Below, one piece after another: positions 9,779-17,767 of a stretch of DNA of 64,000 nucleotides (its first letter is position 1; every line of letters starts with the position of its first letter). The stretch spans positions 62,001 through 126,000 of the forward strand of contig NZ_PDHO01000008.1 of assembly GCF_002887815.1 (NCBI RefSeq). The letters are read 5' to 3'. This DNA is from Mycobacterium sp. ENV421 (lineage in GTDB: Bacteria; Actinomycetota; Actinomycetes; Mycobacteriales; Mycobacteriaceae). The position numbers and the translations under genes were made by a program. A model generated the notes under the pieces. That model was not told the origin of the DNA. It saw only the letters and a program-made list of their open reading frames with translations, and searched no databases.

Positions 9779-10239
9779 ATATGAGCCCCGACGAAACGCC
9801 TGATGTCGACGATCTGGCGCGGTCCATGCTCGAGTTGCTCGGCGTGCACGAGCACGACGAGCCGCACGAGCACAGCGACGAGGCGTCCGGATCATGGTCC
9901 AAGGCACCGGGTTTCGCCGCGGATCCGCAGCGGATGGCTGCCGTCCAGGAATCGACCCGTCAGGACCGGGAACGGTACCTGTCGGCCGGCCTGGTCGAGA
10001 TCGACTGCCGGTTCTGCCACATCGCGGTGAAGGTCAAGAAGCTCGGGGCCGCGCACACCGCGGTGCAGTGGAGCAGCGAAGCGCAGCAGCGCTGCGCCTA
10101 TTTCGCCGAGATCCGGGAAGCGGGCGGCAGCAGCGCCCGCACCCGGTCCTGCCCGAAGTTGTCCGACAGCATCAGACATGCTGTGGCAGAAGGATGTCTG
10201 GAGGAGTACTCCAGCGCCCCGGCACCGGGCGACGGTTAG
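9775..10239 (+). CDS. Hypothetical protein coupled to kshA (Rv3527-like)
   Basis: This 154-residue protein corresponds to Rv3527. Its N-terminus is acidic and His-rich (HEHDEPHEHSDEA). The middle carries IDCRFCHIAVKVKKLG, and further cysteines occur at RCAYF and RSCPKL, so metal binding is conceivable. GTG 9775 overlaps the kshA stop (GTGA). ATG 9781 two codons later is the alternative start. No catalytic family is recognised. Coupling to kshA suggests an accessory role in steroid hydroxylation, for example metal or cluster supply, but this is inference only. Confidence 0.75.
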   Translation: MNMSPDETPDVDDLARSMLELLGVHEHDEPHEHSDEASGSWSKAPGFAADPQRMAAVQESTRQDRERYLSAGLVEIDCRFCHIAVKVKKLGAAHTAVQWSSEAQQRCAYFAEIREAGGSSARTRSCPKLSDSIRHAVAEGCLEEYSSAPAPGDG

Positions 10240-10307
10240 GCCGCCCCTCGCCGAAACCGACGCTTCGCCGCGAAAGTGCGAGTAAATCGCGACATTTCGT
10301 CGATCTC

Positions 10308-10324
10308 GGGGCTGCTACAGCCCC
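10308..10324. terminator. Hairpin at the end of the sulfotransferase gene
   Basis: A perfect 7-bp stem (GGGGCTG / CAGCCCC) has the sulfotransferase stop codon, read on the minus strand, as its 3-nt loop. It sits between convergent genes and could terminate either. There is no T-run. Confidence 0.3.
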
Positions 10325-11454
10325 TTGAAGCGCTCCTTGACCTGCTCCTCGGTCAGGCCGTAGTCGGCCAGCGAGTAGGTGTGCTTGGGTGCCCGCGGGC
10401 CCTGCTTGCTCTCCTCGTCCGTCCGCTGGATCGCCGCCCGCGCCTCATCGGTCAGCTCGATACCGAAGTGTGAGTAGATCTTCTCCACCGTGCTGATCGG
10501 TTCGCGAATGAGCTCGAAGTAGTCGACATCGTAGAACTGCGCCGGATTGTGCTTGGCGCGTTCGGTGTTGAACAGCTCCAGCCCGCGCGACCAGGTCTCC
10601 AGTGAGTCGGCGCCGATGACGTCGTCTTTGAATGTGTTCGACCAGCCCTCGGTGGTGTGCTGAGCCAGCGAGCACATCGACGCCATGATCGTTTCGGCCG
10701 GCCGGTGGCACTGCAGGATCAGCGCATCCGGGTAGACGGCGAACACCGCGTCCAAGGCGAACAGATGGCTGGGATTCTTGAGAACCCAGCGCTTCTCGGG
10801 ATCGTTGAGTCCGATCAGCTGCAGGTTCTTGCGATGCCGCGCGTACGGCTTGGTCCAGTCCTGCCGAGAAAGCCATTGTGCGTACGTGGGCACGTGCGCG
10901 AGCGTCTCGTAGGACACCGAGTGCACCGACTGACGCAGCAGCTGCCAGCACTCCTCCACCTCATCGGCGGTCATGTAGTGCAGGCCGGTGTAATCCGGGT
11001 TCTCCTCATGGGCTTTGGTGAACTGCGCGTCGATCTGCTGGAAGACCGGGTTGTCCTTCCAGGATTCCCGCGGCGGCCGGGGTTGCGGGAACTCCGCGAG
11101 CCACAGCTCCAACCCCTGGTGCCGCGGATCTCCGCACAGCAGCCGGTGCAATGCGGTGGTGCCGGTGCGCGGCAAGCCGGTGACGAAGATCGGACGCTCG
11201 ATCGGCACGTCGACGTGCTCCGGATACTGCTTGAAGGCCGCCTCGGAGACAAGCCTGGCCACCAACGCATTTCGGACGAAGAACCGGTGCATCTTGCTGC
11301 CGAGCTCGGTCAGATCGGCATCGTTGCGAAACGACTCCAGAAGTACGCTCAGCGCTTCTTGGTAGTTGTCGTCGTCGACGCCGAAGTCGTCCATGCCGGT
11401 GGCTTTGACGGCCGAGGCGAGCAGGCTCTCGACCGAAAGGAAGTCTGAGCTCAT
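10315..11454 (-). CDS. Sulfotransferase family protein (Rv3529c-like)
   Basis: This 379-residue protein has the PAPS-binding 5'-phosphosulfate loop FVTGLPRTGTTALHRLL near residue 90. The 3'-phosphate region lies around RWVLKNPSHLF and LQCHRPAETIMAS. This is the Stf-like sulfotransferase family, which transfers sulfate from PAPS to an alcohol acceptor. The substrate is unknown. It is the last gene of a three-gene operon with the SDR and the DUF1214 protein, and its ATG overlaps the SDR stop by 1 nt. A KstR operator precedes the operon, so a sterol-linked role is likely though not proven. Confidence 0.86.
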   Translation of the reverse strand: MSSDFLSVESLLASAVKATGMDDFGVDDDNYQEALSVLLESFRNDADLTELGSKMHRFFVRNALVARLVSEAAFKQYPEHVDVPIERPIFVTGLPRTGTTALHRLLCGDPRHQGLELWLAEFPQPRPPRESWKDNPVFQQIDAQFTKAHEENPDYTGLHYMTADEVEECWQLLRQSVHSVSYETLAHVPTYAQWLSRQDWTKPYARHRKNLQLIGLNDPEKRWVLKNPSHLFALDAVFAVYPDALILQCHRPAETIMASMCSLAQHTTEGWSNTFKDDVIGADSLETWSRGLELFNTERAKHNPAQFYDVDYFELIREPISTVEKIYSHFGIELTDEARAAIQRTDEESKQGPRAPKHTYSLADYGLTEEQVKERFKGL

Positions 11455-12236
11455 CAGTTGTGATACTCCCCGCAGTTGACGTCCAGGGTCTGGCCGGTGA
11501 TGCCGTTGGACAGATCGCTGGCCATGAACAGGATCGCCGAGGCGACCTCGTCCTCGGTGGGTAGCCGCTTGAGATCGCTGTTGACCGCGGCAGCCTTGTA
11601 GATCTCGTCGACGGTCGTGCCGTACTTACCGGCCTGATGCTCGAAGTAGCCCTGCAATGTGCCACCCCAGATGTATCCGGGCAGAACGGAATTCACCCGG
11701 ATGCCCTGGGGTCCCAGTTCACTGGCCAACGACTGGGACATCGACAGCAGCGCCGCTTTGGCCAGCTTGTAGGCACCCTGTTTGGGGTCGGAGTGCCGGA
11801 GCACCATCGAGTTCACGTTGACCACCGAGCCCTTGGCCTCGACCAGTGCCGGGGTGAATCCCTGGATCAGCCGCAGGGCACCGAGCACCGTGAGTTCCAC
11901 CGTCTCGCGGATGTGGTCGAACGAGGTGTTGGCGAAGGGCTTCATCGACGGCACCTTGAACGCGTTGTTGATCAACACGTCGACCTTGCCGTAGGCGGCC
12001 AGGGTCTCCTTGACCAGGTTGTCGACCTGAGCCTCGTCGGTGATGTCGGTGCCCACCGACAGCGCGCGGCGGCCGAGGTCGGTGACCTGCTTGGCCACAT
12101 CGTCAAGACGCCCGACCGTCCGTGCCGCCAACACCAGGTCGGCGCCTTCCTCGGCACATCGGCGCGCCAGCGTGGTGCCCAGCGCGGGACCGACGCCACT
12201 GATCACGACGACCTTGTTCTCGAGCAAGCCGGCCAT
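11454..12236 (-). CDS. Short-chain dehydrogenase/reductase (Rv3530c-like)
   Basis: This 260-residue SDR has an N-terminal nucleotide site VVVISGVGPALGTTLARRC, an NNAF motif in place of NNAG and a catalytic YKLAK (Tyr-x3-Lys). The start ATG 12236 (MAGLLENK) gives the Rv3530c length. The longer frame to 12263 adds a segment overlapping the upstream gene. It lies 4 bp after the DUF1214 gene and overlaps the sulfotransferase start by 1 nt, so it is the middle member of a tight operon. It would oxidise or reduce a hydroxyl/ketone group. The substrate is unknown, and a sterol or sterol-derived compound is suggested by the KstR operator. Confidence 0.85.
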   Translation of the reverse strand: MAGLLENKVVVISGVGPALGTTLARRCAEEGADLVLAARTVGRLDDVAKQVTDLGRRALSVGTDITDEAQVDNLVKETLAAYGKVDVLINNAFKVPSMKPFANTSFDHIRETVELTVLGALRLIQGFTPALVEAKGSVVNVNSMVLRHSDPKQGAYKLAKAALLSMSQSLASELGPQGIRVNSVLPGYIWGGTLQGYFEHQAGKYGTTVDEIYKAAAVNSDLKRLPTEDEVASAILFMASDLSNGITGQTLDVNCGEYHN

Positions 12237-12240
12237 GTGT

Positions 12241-13368
12241 CTACCCCACCATCCTGTTGCCAATCAGCTTCTGACGCAGTGCAATTCGCTCTCGCCAGTC
12301 GTCTTCGGAGATCTTGTTCTGCTCGTAGTAGGGCAGCTTGCCCGCGACCTCGCCGAGATCGACGATCTCCATCGTCGGCCCATCGGCCTCGGTCAACGCG
12401 CGCGATACTCGCTGCCAGCGGAACTGCAGGTAACCCTTGCCATGCCCGAGCGTCTCGACCCAGTTGGTCACCCCGGGGCTCTTGTCGGCGACGACGATGC
12501 GGATCTTGCCGTCCGGATCGGCCTGCGCCTGAGTTCCATTCAGCGAGGTCTGGTGGTTGATGTAGTCGAGCGAGATGTACCAGAGGCTGCCGAGCTGGAA
12601 CCCGAGGTACGGGGCGTCAGTGACCGGCAGCGTGATGATGATCGCCTGATCGGGGGTGATGTCATAGTGCCCGACCGATGAGTATTGGGTGGCCAGCCCG
12701 CCCGGGGTGAGCCGCGGCGAGGTCAGTGTGTTGACCGGCAGGTTGTCGTAAAACCACTTCGGGAACTGTAGCCACGTCTTGACACGTTGTACGAGCTGCT
12801 TTCCTGCTGTCGCCCAGCGTCTTTCGATTAGCTCCTTGCTCAGCGCCGGCGGCGCCGTCCCCGCGGTGTCGGTGCGCGCGATCGCGAAGTGTCCCCGCTG
12901 CGCCGACCAGTCGTTGTACACCTCCCGAATGACCAGCTGCGCGTTGCTATCCGGGGTGAACCGCCACTCGAAGGTGCCGTCGGCGGCGATGTCGAGCTTG
13001 CGGTCGTCGAATGCCGTTTCACTGTCCGGAACCACTTCGTCGGTGTACTCGCCACCGAGCAGCTGGAAGCTGACGTCGGTGGTGGTCCCGCGCTTACCGG
13101 TGACGACGTACTCGTTGCCGGCCACCACCCGGGTGCCGAAGTACATGGTGTCCGGATTGTCCAGGCCCATTTTGGTGAACGGGCCGGTGCCCGAGTGCAG
13201 GAAGGGATGGTCGCGGTCGTAGTCGAAGGCGACGTGCGTGCACGCCGCGACACAGCCGGCCAGGTACTGCAGTCCCTCGAGCAGGTCCGCCTCACTCTCG
13301 ATGAAGTCGGCTTCCTTCACCAGCCGTTCGGACTCGGCAATGGCGTCCACCAAGGGCTGTGTGTACAT
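12241..13368 (-). CDS. DUF1214-type protein (Rv3531c-like)
   Basis: This 375-residue protein matches Rv3531c in length and place. The C-terminal half (about residues 230-330) resembles DUF1214, with APYLGFQLGSLWYISLDY and NHQTSLN. The N-terminal half has no feature I can name. No signal peptide is seen. ATG 13368 with GAGGCGG upstream is preferred over 13386. It is the first gene of the operon with the SDR and sulfotransferase, 54 bp downstream of a perfect KstR operator. The function is not known. DUF1214 proteins are often paired with DUF1254 proteins of unclear role, but no DUF1254 gene is present here. Confidence 0.78.
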   Translation of the reverse strand: MYTQPLVDAIAESERLVKEADFIESEADLLEGLQYLAGCVAACTHVAFDYDRDHPFLHSGTGPFTKMGLDNPDTMYFGTRVVAGNEYVVTGKRGTTTDVSFQLLGGEYTDEVVPDSETAFDDRKLDIAADGTFEWRFTPDSNAQLVIREVYNDWSAQRGHFAIARTDTAGTAPPALSKELIERRWATAGKQLVQRVKTWLQFPKWFYDNLPVNTLTSPRLTPGGLATQYSSVGHYDITPDQAIIITLPVTDAPYLGFQLGSLWYISLDYINHQTSLNGTQAQADPDGKIRIVVADKSPGVTNWVETLGHGKGYLQFRWQRVSRALTEADGPTMEIVDLGEVAGKLPYYEQNKISEDDWRERIALRQKLIGNRMVG

Positions 13369-13422
13369 GACCGCCTCGCGTTTCAAAATTGGACCGCACT
13401 GGTACGTTCTTGGGACTGAGAC

Positions 13423-13436
13423 TAGAACGTGTTCTA
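13423..13436. promoter_or_regulatory. KstR-type operator, perfect palindrome
   Basis: TAGAACGTGTTCTA is a fully matching KstR operator between the Rv3531c-like operon (minus) and the IclR gene (plus). It lies 54 bp before the Rv3531c-like ATG. Confidence 0.88.
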
Positions 13437-13458
13437 ATCTTCGTCAACCAACACTTGG

Positions 13459-13470
13459 TCCATATATGGA
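13459..13470. promoter_or_regulatory. Candidate IclR autoregulatory palindrome
   Basis: TCCATATATGGA is a perfect 12-bp palindrome 21 bp before the IclR start codon. IclR-family proteins bind palindromes of this kind and usually repress their own gene. Binding here is an inference. Confidence 0.4.
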
Positions 13471-13491
13471 ACACAGAGGTAGGATTTTGCA

Positions 13492-14403
13492 ATGCCGGAT
13501 GGTTCCGTTTCTGGTCGATCATCGCCCCCCACGCAGCGCGTGGTGGCGATTCTGGACTTCCTCGCCAAACACCCGCAAGAGAAGTTCGGCCTGTCGGAAC
13601 TCTCTCGGCGATTGCAGCTGGCCAAGCCGACCTGCCTCGGCATCGTCACGACGCTGACCGAGTCGGGCTACCTGGTTCGCGACGCGGCCGACAAGACCTA
13701 CCGGCTGGGCCCAAGCCTGATCACGCTCGGTCACCTCGCCCAGGAGTCGTTGCGGGTCAATCCGGCAGCACGGGCCGAACTCAGCAGGCTGTCGAAGGCC
13801 TTCGAGACCACAGCCGCGCTGGCCGGTGTCGTGGACGACCGGATCACACTGCTCGAGTTGGTCGGGCCGCCCGGTTCCGATGTCGGGGTGCGGGTTGGGG
13901 AGAGCTACCCCTTCGCGCCACCGGTGGGCTTGATGTTCGTGCTGTGGGACGACGAAGCGCTGCGCGGCTGGCTCGGCCGCGCGCCGACCATTCCGCTGCG
14001 GACCGAGACGGAGCGGCTGGACCGCGTCATCGCCGAATGCCGGACCGCGGGATACCTCGTCGAACGACTCACCCCCGGTGGGCGGCGGCTGTACGCGCTG
14101 ATGGCGGGCATGTCCACCTCGATGCCCGACGAACTGCGTGCCCTCTTGGGCGAGTTGATCTCCGATATCGGTGAGCGGGTGTACTTGCGAAGCGAAGCCG
14201 AGGGGCCGGGGTCACGCCAGCGGCACGACGTCAGCGTCATCTCCGCACCCGTCTATGACCACCACCACCGGCAGGCGATGGTGGTGTCGCTTCAGATCGG
14301 TCGCGCTCTCACCGATTCCGAAATCGGCAAGCACGCAAAGGGTTTGGTGGCGACCGCCGACGCCCTCACCACCCAGCTCGGCGGCACTAAACCGCATTGG
14401 TGA
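13492..14403 (+). CDS. IclR-family transcriptional regulator
   Basis: This 303-residue protein has a winged helix-turn-helix at about residues 12-75 (RVVAILDFLAKHP to LTESGYLVRD, then the RLGPSLITLG linker) and a C-terminal IclR effector domain. The ATG has GAGGTAGGA 7 nt upstream. It lies divergent to the Rv3531c-like operon and shares its spacer with the KstR operator, so it may add a second signal to that operon. I recall no regulator here in M. tuberculosis, where PPE genes occupy the site. The effector is unknown. Its stop codon is the first triplet of the tandem repeat array. Confidence 0.88.
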   Translation: MPDGSVSGRSSPPTQRVVAILDFLAKHPQEKFGLSELSRRLQLAKPTCLGIVTTLTESGYLVRDAADKTYRLGPSLITLGHLAQESLRVNPAARAELSRLSKAFETTAALAGVVDDRITLLELVGPPGSDVGVRVGESYPFAPPVGLMFVLWDDEALRGWLGRAPTIPLRTETERLDRVIAECRTAGYLVERLTPGGRRLYALMAGMSTSMPDELRALLGELISDIGERVYLRSEAEGPGSRQRHDVSVISAPVYDHHHRQAMVVSLQIGRALTDSEIGKHAKGLVATADALTTQLGGTKPHW

Positions 14404-14610
14404 TCTCGCGGGGCCCAGCCCCGACGGCGGCGATCTCGCGGGGCCCAGCCCCGACGGCGGCGATCTCGCGGGGCCCAGCCCCGACGGCGGCGATCTCGCG
14501 GGGCCCAGCCCCGACGGCGGCGATCTCGCGGGGCCCAGCCCCGACGGCGGCGATCTCGCGGGGCCCAGCCCCGACGGCGGCGATCTCGCGGAGCCCAGCC
14601 CCGACTACAG
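14401..14610. repeat. Seven tandem 30-bp repeats, each with a GC hairpin
   Basis: Seven consecutive 30-bp units start at 14401, 14431, 14461, 14491, 14521, 14551 and 14581. Units 2 to 6 are identical, unit 1 differs at its first base, and unit 7 has a G-to-A change and a diverged end. Each unit carries CGGGGC-CCA-GCCCCG, a 6-bp stem with a 3-nt loop. The array fills the whole space between two convergent genes and includes both stop codons (14401-14403 and 14605-14607). It is therefore best read as an expanded bidirectional terminator. A length of 30 bp keeps reading frames open, but no gene uses them. Confidence 0.92.
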
Positions 14611-15000
14611 CTCGCCGATGACGACCAGCGCCTCGGCAGGCTCCACCTGCAGGCCGCACCGGTTCTGGAAATCAACCAGCGGCGCCTTGATGGCCCGGAT
14701 GTCGCTGGCCTGGTCCGGGTGGTCGTTGAAGTAGGTGTTGAACGCGCCGATCGCGCTGAAGGCCGACTGCCTGGTGGCGTCGAGCAACGCCTCGTTGGCG
14801 TCGGGGTGCACGGCGAAGTAGTCGGAAAGATCCTTGGTCACCGAGCTGATCGTGGCTGACAGACCCGCTGCCGAGCACTCGGTTGCCGCGGCAGGTGCAG
14901 GCGCGGGCGTGGGGTCGGCCAGGGCGGACGGCATCGAGACAACCGCGCCGACCACACCTGCGGCCAGCACTGCCACAACAACGGCACGACGACTGAACAT
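14605..15000 (-). CDS. Exported hemophore-like protein
   Basis: This 131-residue protein has a clear Sec signal peptide (MFSRRAVVVAVLAAGVVGAV, cleavage near SALA-DP at residue 29). An Ala/Pro linker and a small helical domain follow, with two cysteines (ECSA and NRCG) likely to form a disulfide. The layout fits the mycobacterial hemophore-related family (Rv0203-like). Haem binding is a family property, not shown here. It is convergent with the IclR gene across the hairpin repeats and divergent from the PQQ-type dehydrogenase. Confidence 0.75.
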   Translation of the reverse strand: MFSRRAVVVAVLAAGVVGAVVSMPSALADPTPAPAPAAATECSAAGLSATISSVTKDLSDYFAVHPDANEALLDATRQSAFSAIGAFNTYFNDHPDQASDIRAIKAPLVDFQNRCGLQVEPAEALVVIGEL

Positions 15001-15120
15001 TGGGTTCTCCCTTCACGGCGCGCAGCAGTACGGCCGCACAGCCACTGAATGGAACGTCGCGCCGGTGCCGCACCGTGTTACCGCCCGCGTTGCGTAGTCC
15101 GATCCCGCCGAGCGGAAAAA

Positions 15121-15138
15121 GCAGTAGTGCGCTACTGC
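15121..15138. promoter_or_regulatory. Inverted repeat in a divergent spacer
   Basis: GCAGTAG-TGCG-CTACTGC forms a 7-bp perfect dyad in the 199-bp spacer between the hemophore-like gene and the exported dehydrogenase. It may be a regulator site for either gene. No bound factor can be named. Confidence 0.35.
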
Positions 15139-15199
15139 ATTCGCCCGGCCTTGCGCGACCGACGATTCCCTTGCACAGCAAGCCTGGGGGGGCAGTTGT

Positions 15200-17767
15200 A
15201 TGGCATCGCACGGATACGCGCAGTATGTCGGCCGGGTGGGCACTTTGGCCGTGGCCATGGGGATCGGCGTGGGATTGGGGTACGGCTCGCCCGTCGCGTG
15301 GGCCGACGACTCCACGTCGAGTTCACCGTCGCGAACTGACAGCGGAACAGGCCATGGCGCGGGAAGTGCACGCTCCCACGCCACCGGGCCGGCCCGCAGC
15401 GGGCCGAGGCACGCCGTCACGTCCACCGGTGTGGTGCCGCCGCGCGTGCGCGCCAGCCAAACAGTCTCGACAGCTACAACTCCGCGGCGCACAACGACCA
15501 GTTCGACGCCGGAGGCTGCGCAGACCCGGGAACCCGGCACCGCCTCGTCGGTGTTCGGGCCCGGTCTCGATGACACCGGGCACAGCGGAAAACCGACATC
15601 GACACCACCACCGTCACCGTCACCGGGCAACCCCTTGACCAATCTGCTTAAGCCGGTGAAGATTTGCGCCTGCAAGCTCGTCATGAGGGTGCTCGAGACC
15701 ATCGGCAAGATCGTCGGTGGTGAGCAGAGTGGCGGCGGTCCCGCTTTGCCGCCGGTCGATAATCCGATCTTGGCGGCCGTCGCCGAGTTCGCGCGCCGCA
15801 GCATCAACCAGATTCTGGCGACACCGCCGATCGCTCATGCGGTTGCGGTCGTCAACGAACAGCTCGCACTCGCGCTCGACCGACTCACCTTCGCATCGCA
15901 GGACCTGATTCGGTGCGCCAACCCCGTTCAATCCCAGCCGCTTCCCGCCGACCTGGACCGGACCACGATCGTCGACGGGCTGGACCAGCCGACTGATTTC
16001 CAGTTTCTCCCCGACGGCCGCATCCTGATTCTGCAGCGGGACGGCTCGCTCAAGATCGCCGCCAACGCCGAAGGCGCAACTGCGGTCAAGGTCGGCGAGA
16101 TCCAGCCCTCGGACGCATTCGAACTGGACCCGGACTTCGCGCACAACGGGTACTTCTACACCACCTACAACTCGACGGACTCCCACGCCCGGCTGTCACG
16201 ATTCACCATGGTCAACGACACCGTCGATCTCACATCAGAGAAGGTGCTGATCGATTCGGTGCAATCCGGGTCGATGCATCAGGGCAACACCATGGCGTTC
16301 GGACCCGACGGCAAGATCTATTTCGCGATGGGCGATGACAGCCTGAACACCAACGGCCAGGACCTGTCGACCATCTTCGGCAAGATACTTCGGATCAATC
16401 CCGATGGCACCATCCCGCAAGACAATCCGTTCTACAACACGCCCGGGGCGCGCCAGGAGATCTACGCACTGGGCATGCGCAACCCGTTCCGGATGACGTT
16501 CACCCCCACCGGCCAGCTGCTGGTTGGCGACGTGGGTGACGAATCCTGGGAAGAGCTGAACAACGTCGTCGCCGGCGGCAACTACGGCTGGCCGGTCCAG
16601 GAAGGGCCTTGTGCGAGTTGCGCCTACGACAATCCGGTCTACTCCTACCCGCACACTCCCCCGCCGGGGCGGGCGGGCTCGATCACCTCGGTGATCGTGT
16701 ACACCGGCACCGCGTTACCGGCCGAGTACCAGAACAAGGTCTTCGTCGCCGATTACACGCTGCACTGGCTCAAGGCGCTGACTTTCGATTCCACCTACAC
16801 CAATGTGATCGGCGAACAACTCCTGGACACCGACGCGGGCACGACTGTGCAGATACGGCAGGGGCCGGACGGTAATCTGTATCAGCTCAACATCTATCCC
16901 GGCGAGCTGTACCGTATCGCGGCGTCCGGCGGAAACCGTGCTCCCACAGCCGTTCTGACGGCCACCCCGACCAACGGATATTCGCCGCTGAGCGTGCAGT
17001 TCTCCTCCGCCGGCTCCAGCGATCCGGACCCGGGAACGACACTGAGCTACAGCTGGGACTTCGGTGACGGCGGCACATCGGTGGCCGCGAACCCGGTCCG
17101 CACGTACAACACCGACGGCAGTTACACCGTCACGCTCACAGTCAGTGACGGGCAGCGGACCAACACCGCGAGCCAGAACGTCGTCGTCGGCAGCACGCCG
17201 CCGGATGTGCAGATCCTGACCCCGATCAACGACTCTCATTACAACGCCGGCGATGTCATCAGCTTCAGCGCCACGGCCACCGATGCCGAGGATGGCGCTC
17301 TGCCAGACAGCGCCTACAACTGGCGGGTGATCTTCCACCACGCCGACCACATCCACCCCTACGTGGACAGCGTCGTCGGCCCCAGCGGCACCGTCTCACT
17401 CGCCACCAACGAGCACAACGTGCCCACCACGTGGTACGAGATCAGCCTCACCGTCACCGACAGCAGTGGACTGTCGACGACCAAGACGGTGGACATCAAG
17501 CCCAACCTCGTGACGTTGACGTTCAACAGCAACGACCCGAACGCGGTGTACACCGTCGACGGCATTCCGCACACGGGTACGTTCAGCCAGCAGGCGGTCG
17601 TCGGTGTGGTCCGGCACCTGGACGCGGGCTCGCCGCAAACCGTCGCCGACGGGCAACTGGTCTTCAACCGGTGGTCGGATGGCCTCACTCAGGAGCACCA
17701 GATCTCGACGCCAGGAAGCGATTCCACCTACACGGTGTACTTCGACAAGACGCCCAGCACCGCTTAG
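15200..17767 (+). CDS. Exported PQQ-type sugar dehydrogenase with a PKD domain
   Basis: This 855-residue secreted protein begins with a signal peptide ending near PVAWAD (residue 36), then a low-complexity Ser/Thr/Pro linker to about residue 150. Residues about 250-575 form a glucose/sorbosone-dehydrogenase beta-propeller (LDQPTDFQFLPDGRILILQRDG, GMRNPFRMTF, GDVGDESWEELN). A PKD domain follows at about 580-660 with the usual YSWDFGDG, and a C-terminal beta-rich segment ends the protein. The family oxidises aldose sugars with PQQ, and the substrate here is unknown. No sterol link is visible. Its end overlaps the helicase gene on the other strand by 4 bp. Confidence 0.83.
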   Translation: MASHGYAQYVGRVGTLAVAMGIGVGLGYGSPVAWADDSTSSSPSRTDSGTGHGAGSARSHATGPARSGPRHAVTSTGVVPPRVRASQTVSTATTPRRTTTSSTPEAAQTREPGTASSVFGPGLDDTGHSGKPTSTPPPSPSPGNPLTNLLKPVKICACKLVMRVLETIGKIVGGEQSGGGPALPPVDNPILAAVAEFARRSINQILATPPIAHAVAVVNEQLALALDRLTFASQDLIRCANPVQSQPLPADLDRTTIVDGLDQPTDFQFLPDGRILILQRDGSLKIAANAEGATAVKVGEIQPSDAFELDPDFAHNGYFYTTYNSTDSHARLSRFTMVNDTVDLTSEKVLIDSVQSGSMHQGNTMAFGPDGKIYFAMGDDSLNTNGQDLSTIFGKILRINPDGTIPQDNPFYNTPGARQEIYALGMRNPFRMTFTPTGQLLVGDVGDESWEELNNVVAGGNYGWPVQEGPCASCAYDNPVYSYPHTPPPGRAGSITSVIVYTGTALPAEYQNKVFVADYTLHWLKALTFDSTYTNVIGEQLLDTDAGTTVQIRQGPDGNLYQLNIYPGELYRIAASGGNRAPTAVLTATPTNGYSPLSVQFSSAGSSDPDPGTTLSYSWDFGDGGTSVAANPVRTYNTDGSYTVTLTVSDGQRTNTASQNVVVGSTPPDVQILTPINDSHYNAGDVISFSATATDAEDGALPDSAYNWRVIFHHADHIHPYVDSVVGPSGTVSLATNEHNVPTTWYEISLTVTDSSGLSTTKTVDIKPNLVTLTFNSNDPNAVYTVDGIPHTGTFSQQAVVGVVRHLDAGSPQTVADGQLVFNRWSDGLTQEHQISTPGSDSTYTVYFDKTPSTA

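Noticed and set aside
10255..10307. Stem-loop between the kshA partner and the sulfotransferase
   Set aside because: Only 5 outer base pairs form and the inner part is mismatched. The perfect hairpin at 10308-10324 is the better terminator candidate.
14401..14610. Possible CRISPR array or repeat-protein gene
   Set aside because: The 30-bp units follow each other without unique spacers, and the repeating decapeptide frames have no separate start, ribosome site or conserved protein family. It is a tandem repeat with hairpins.
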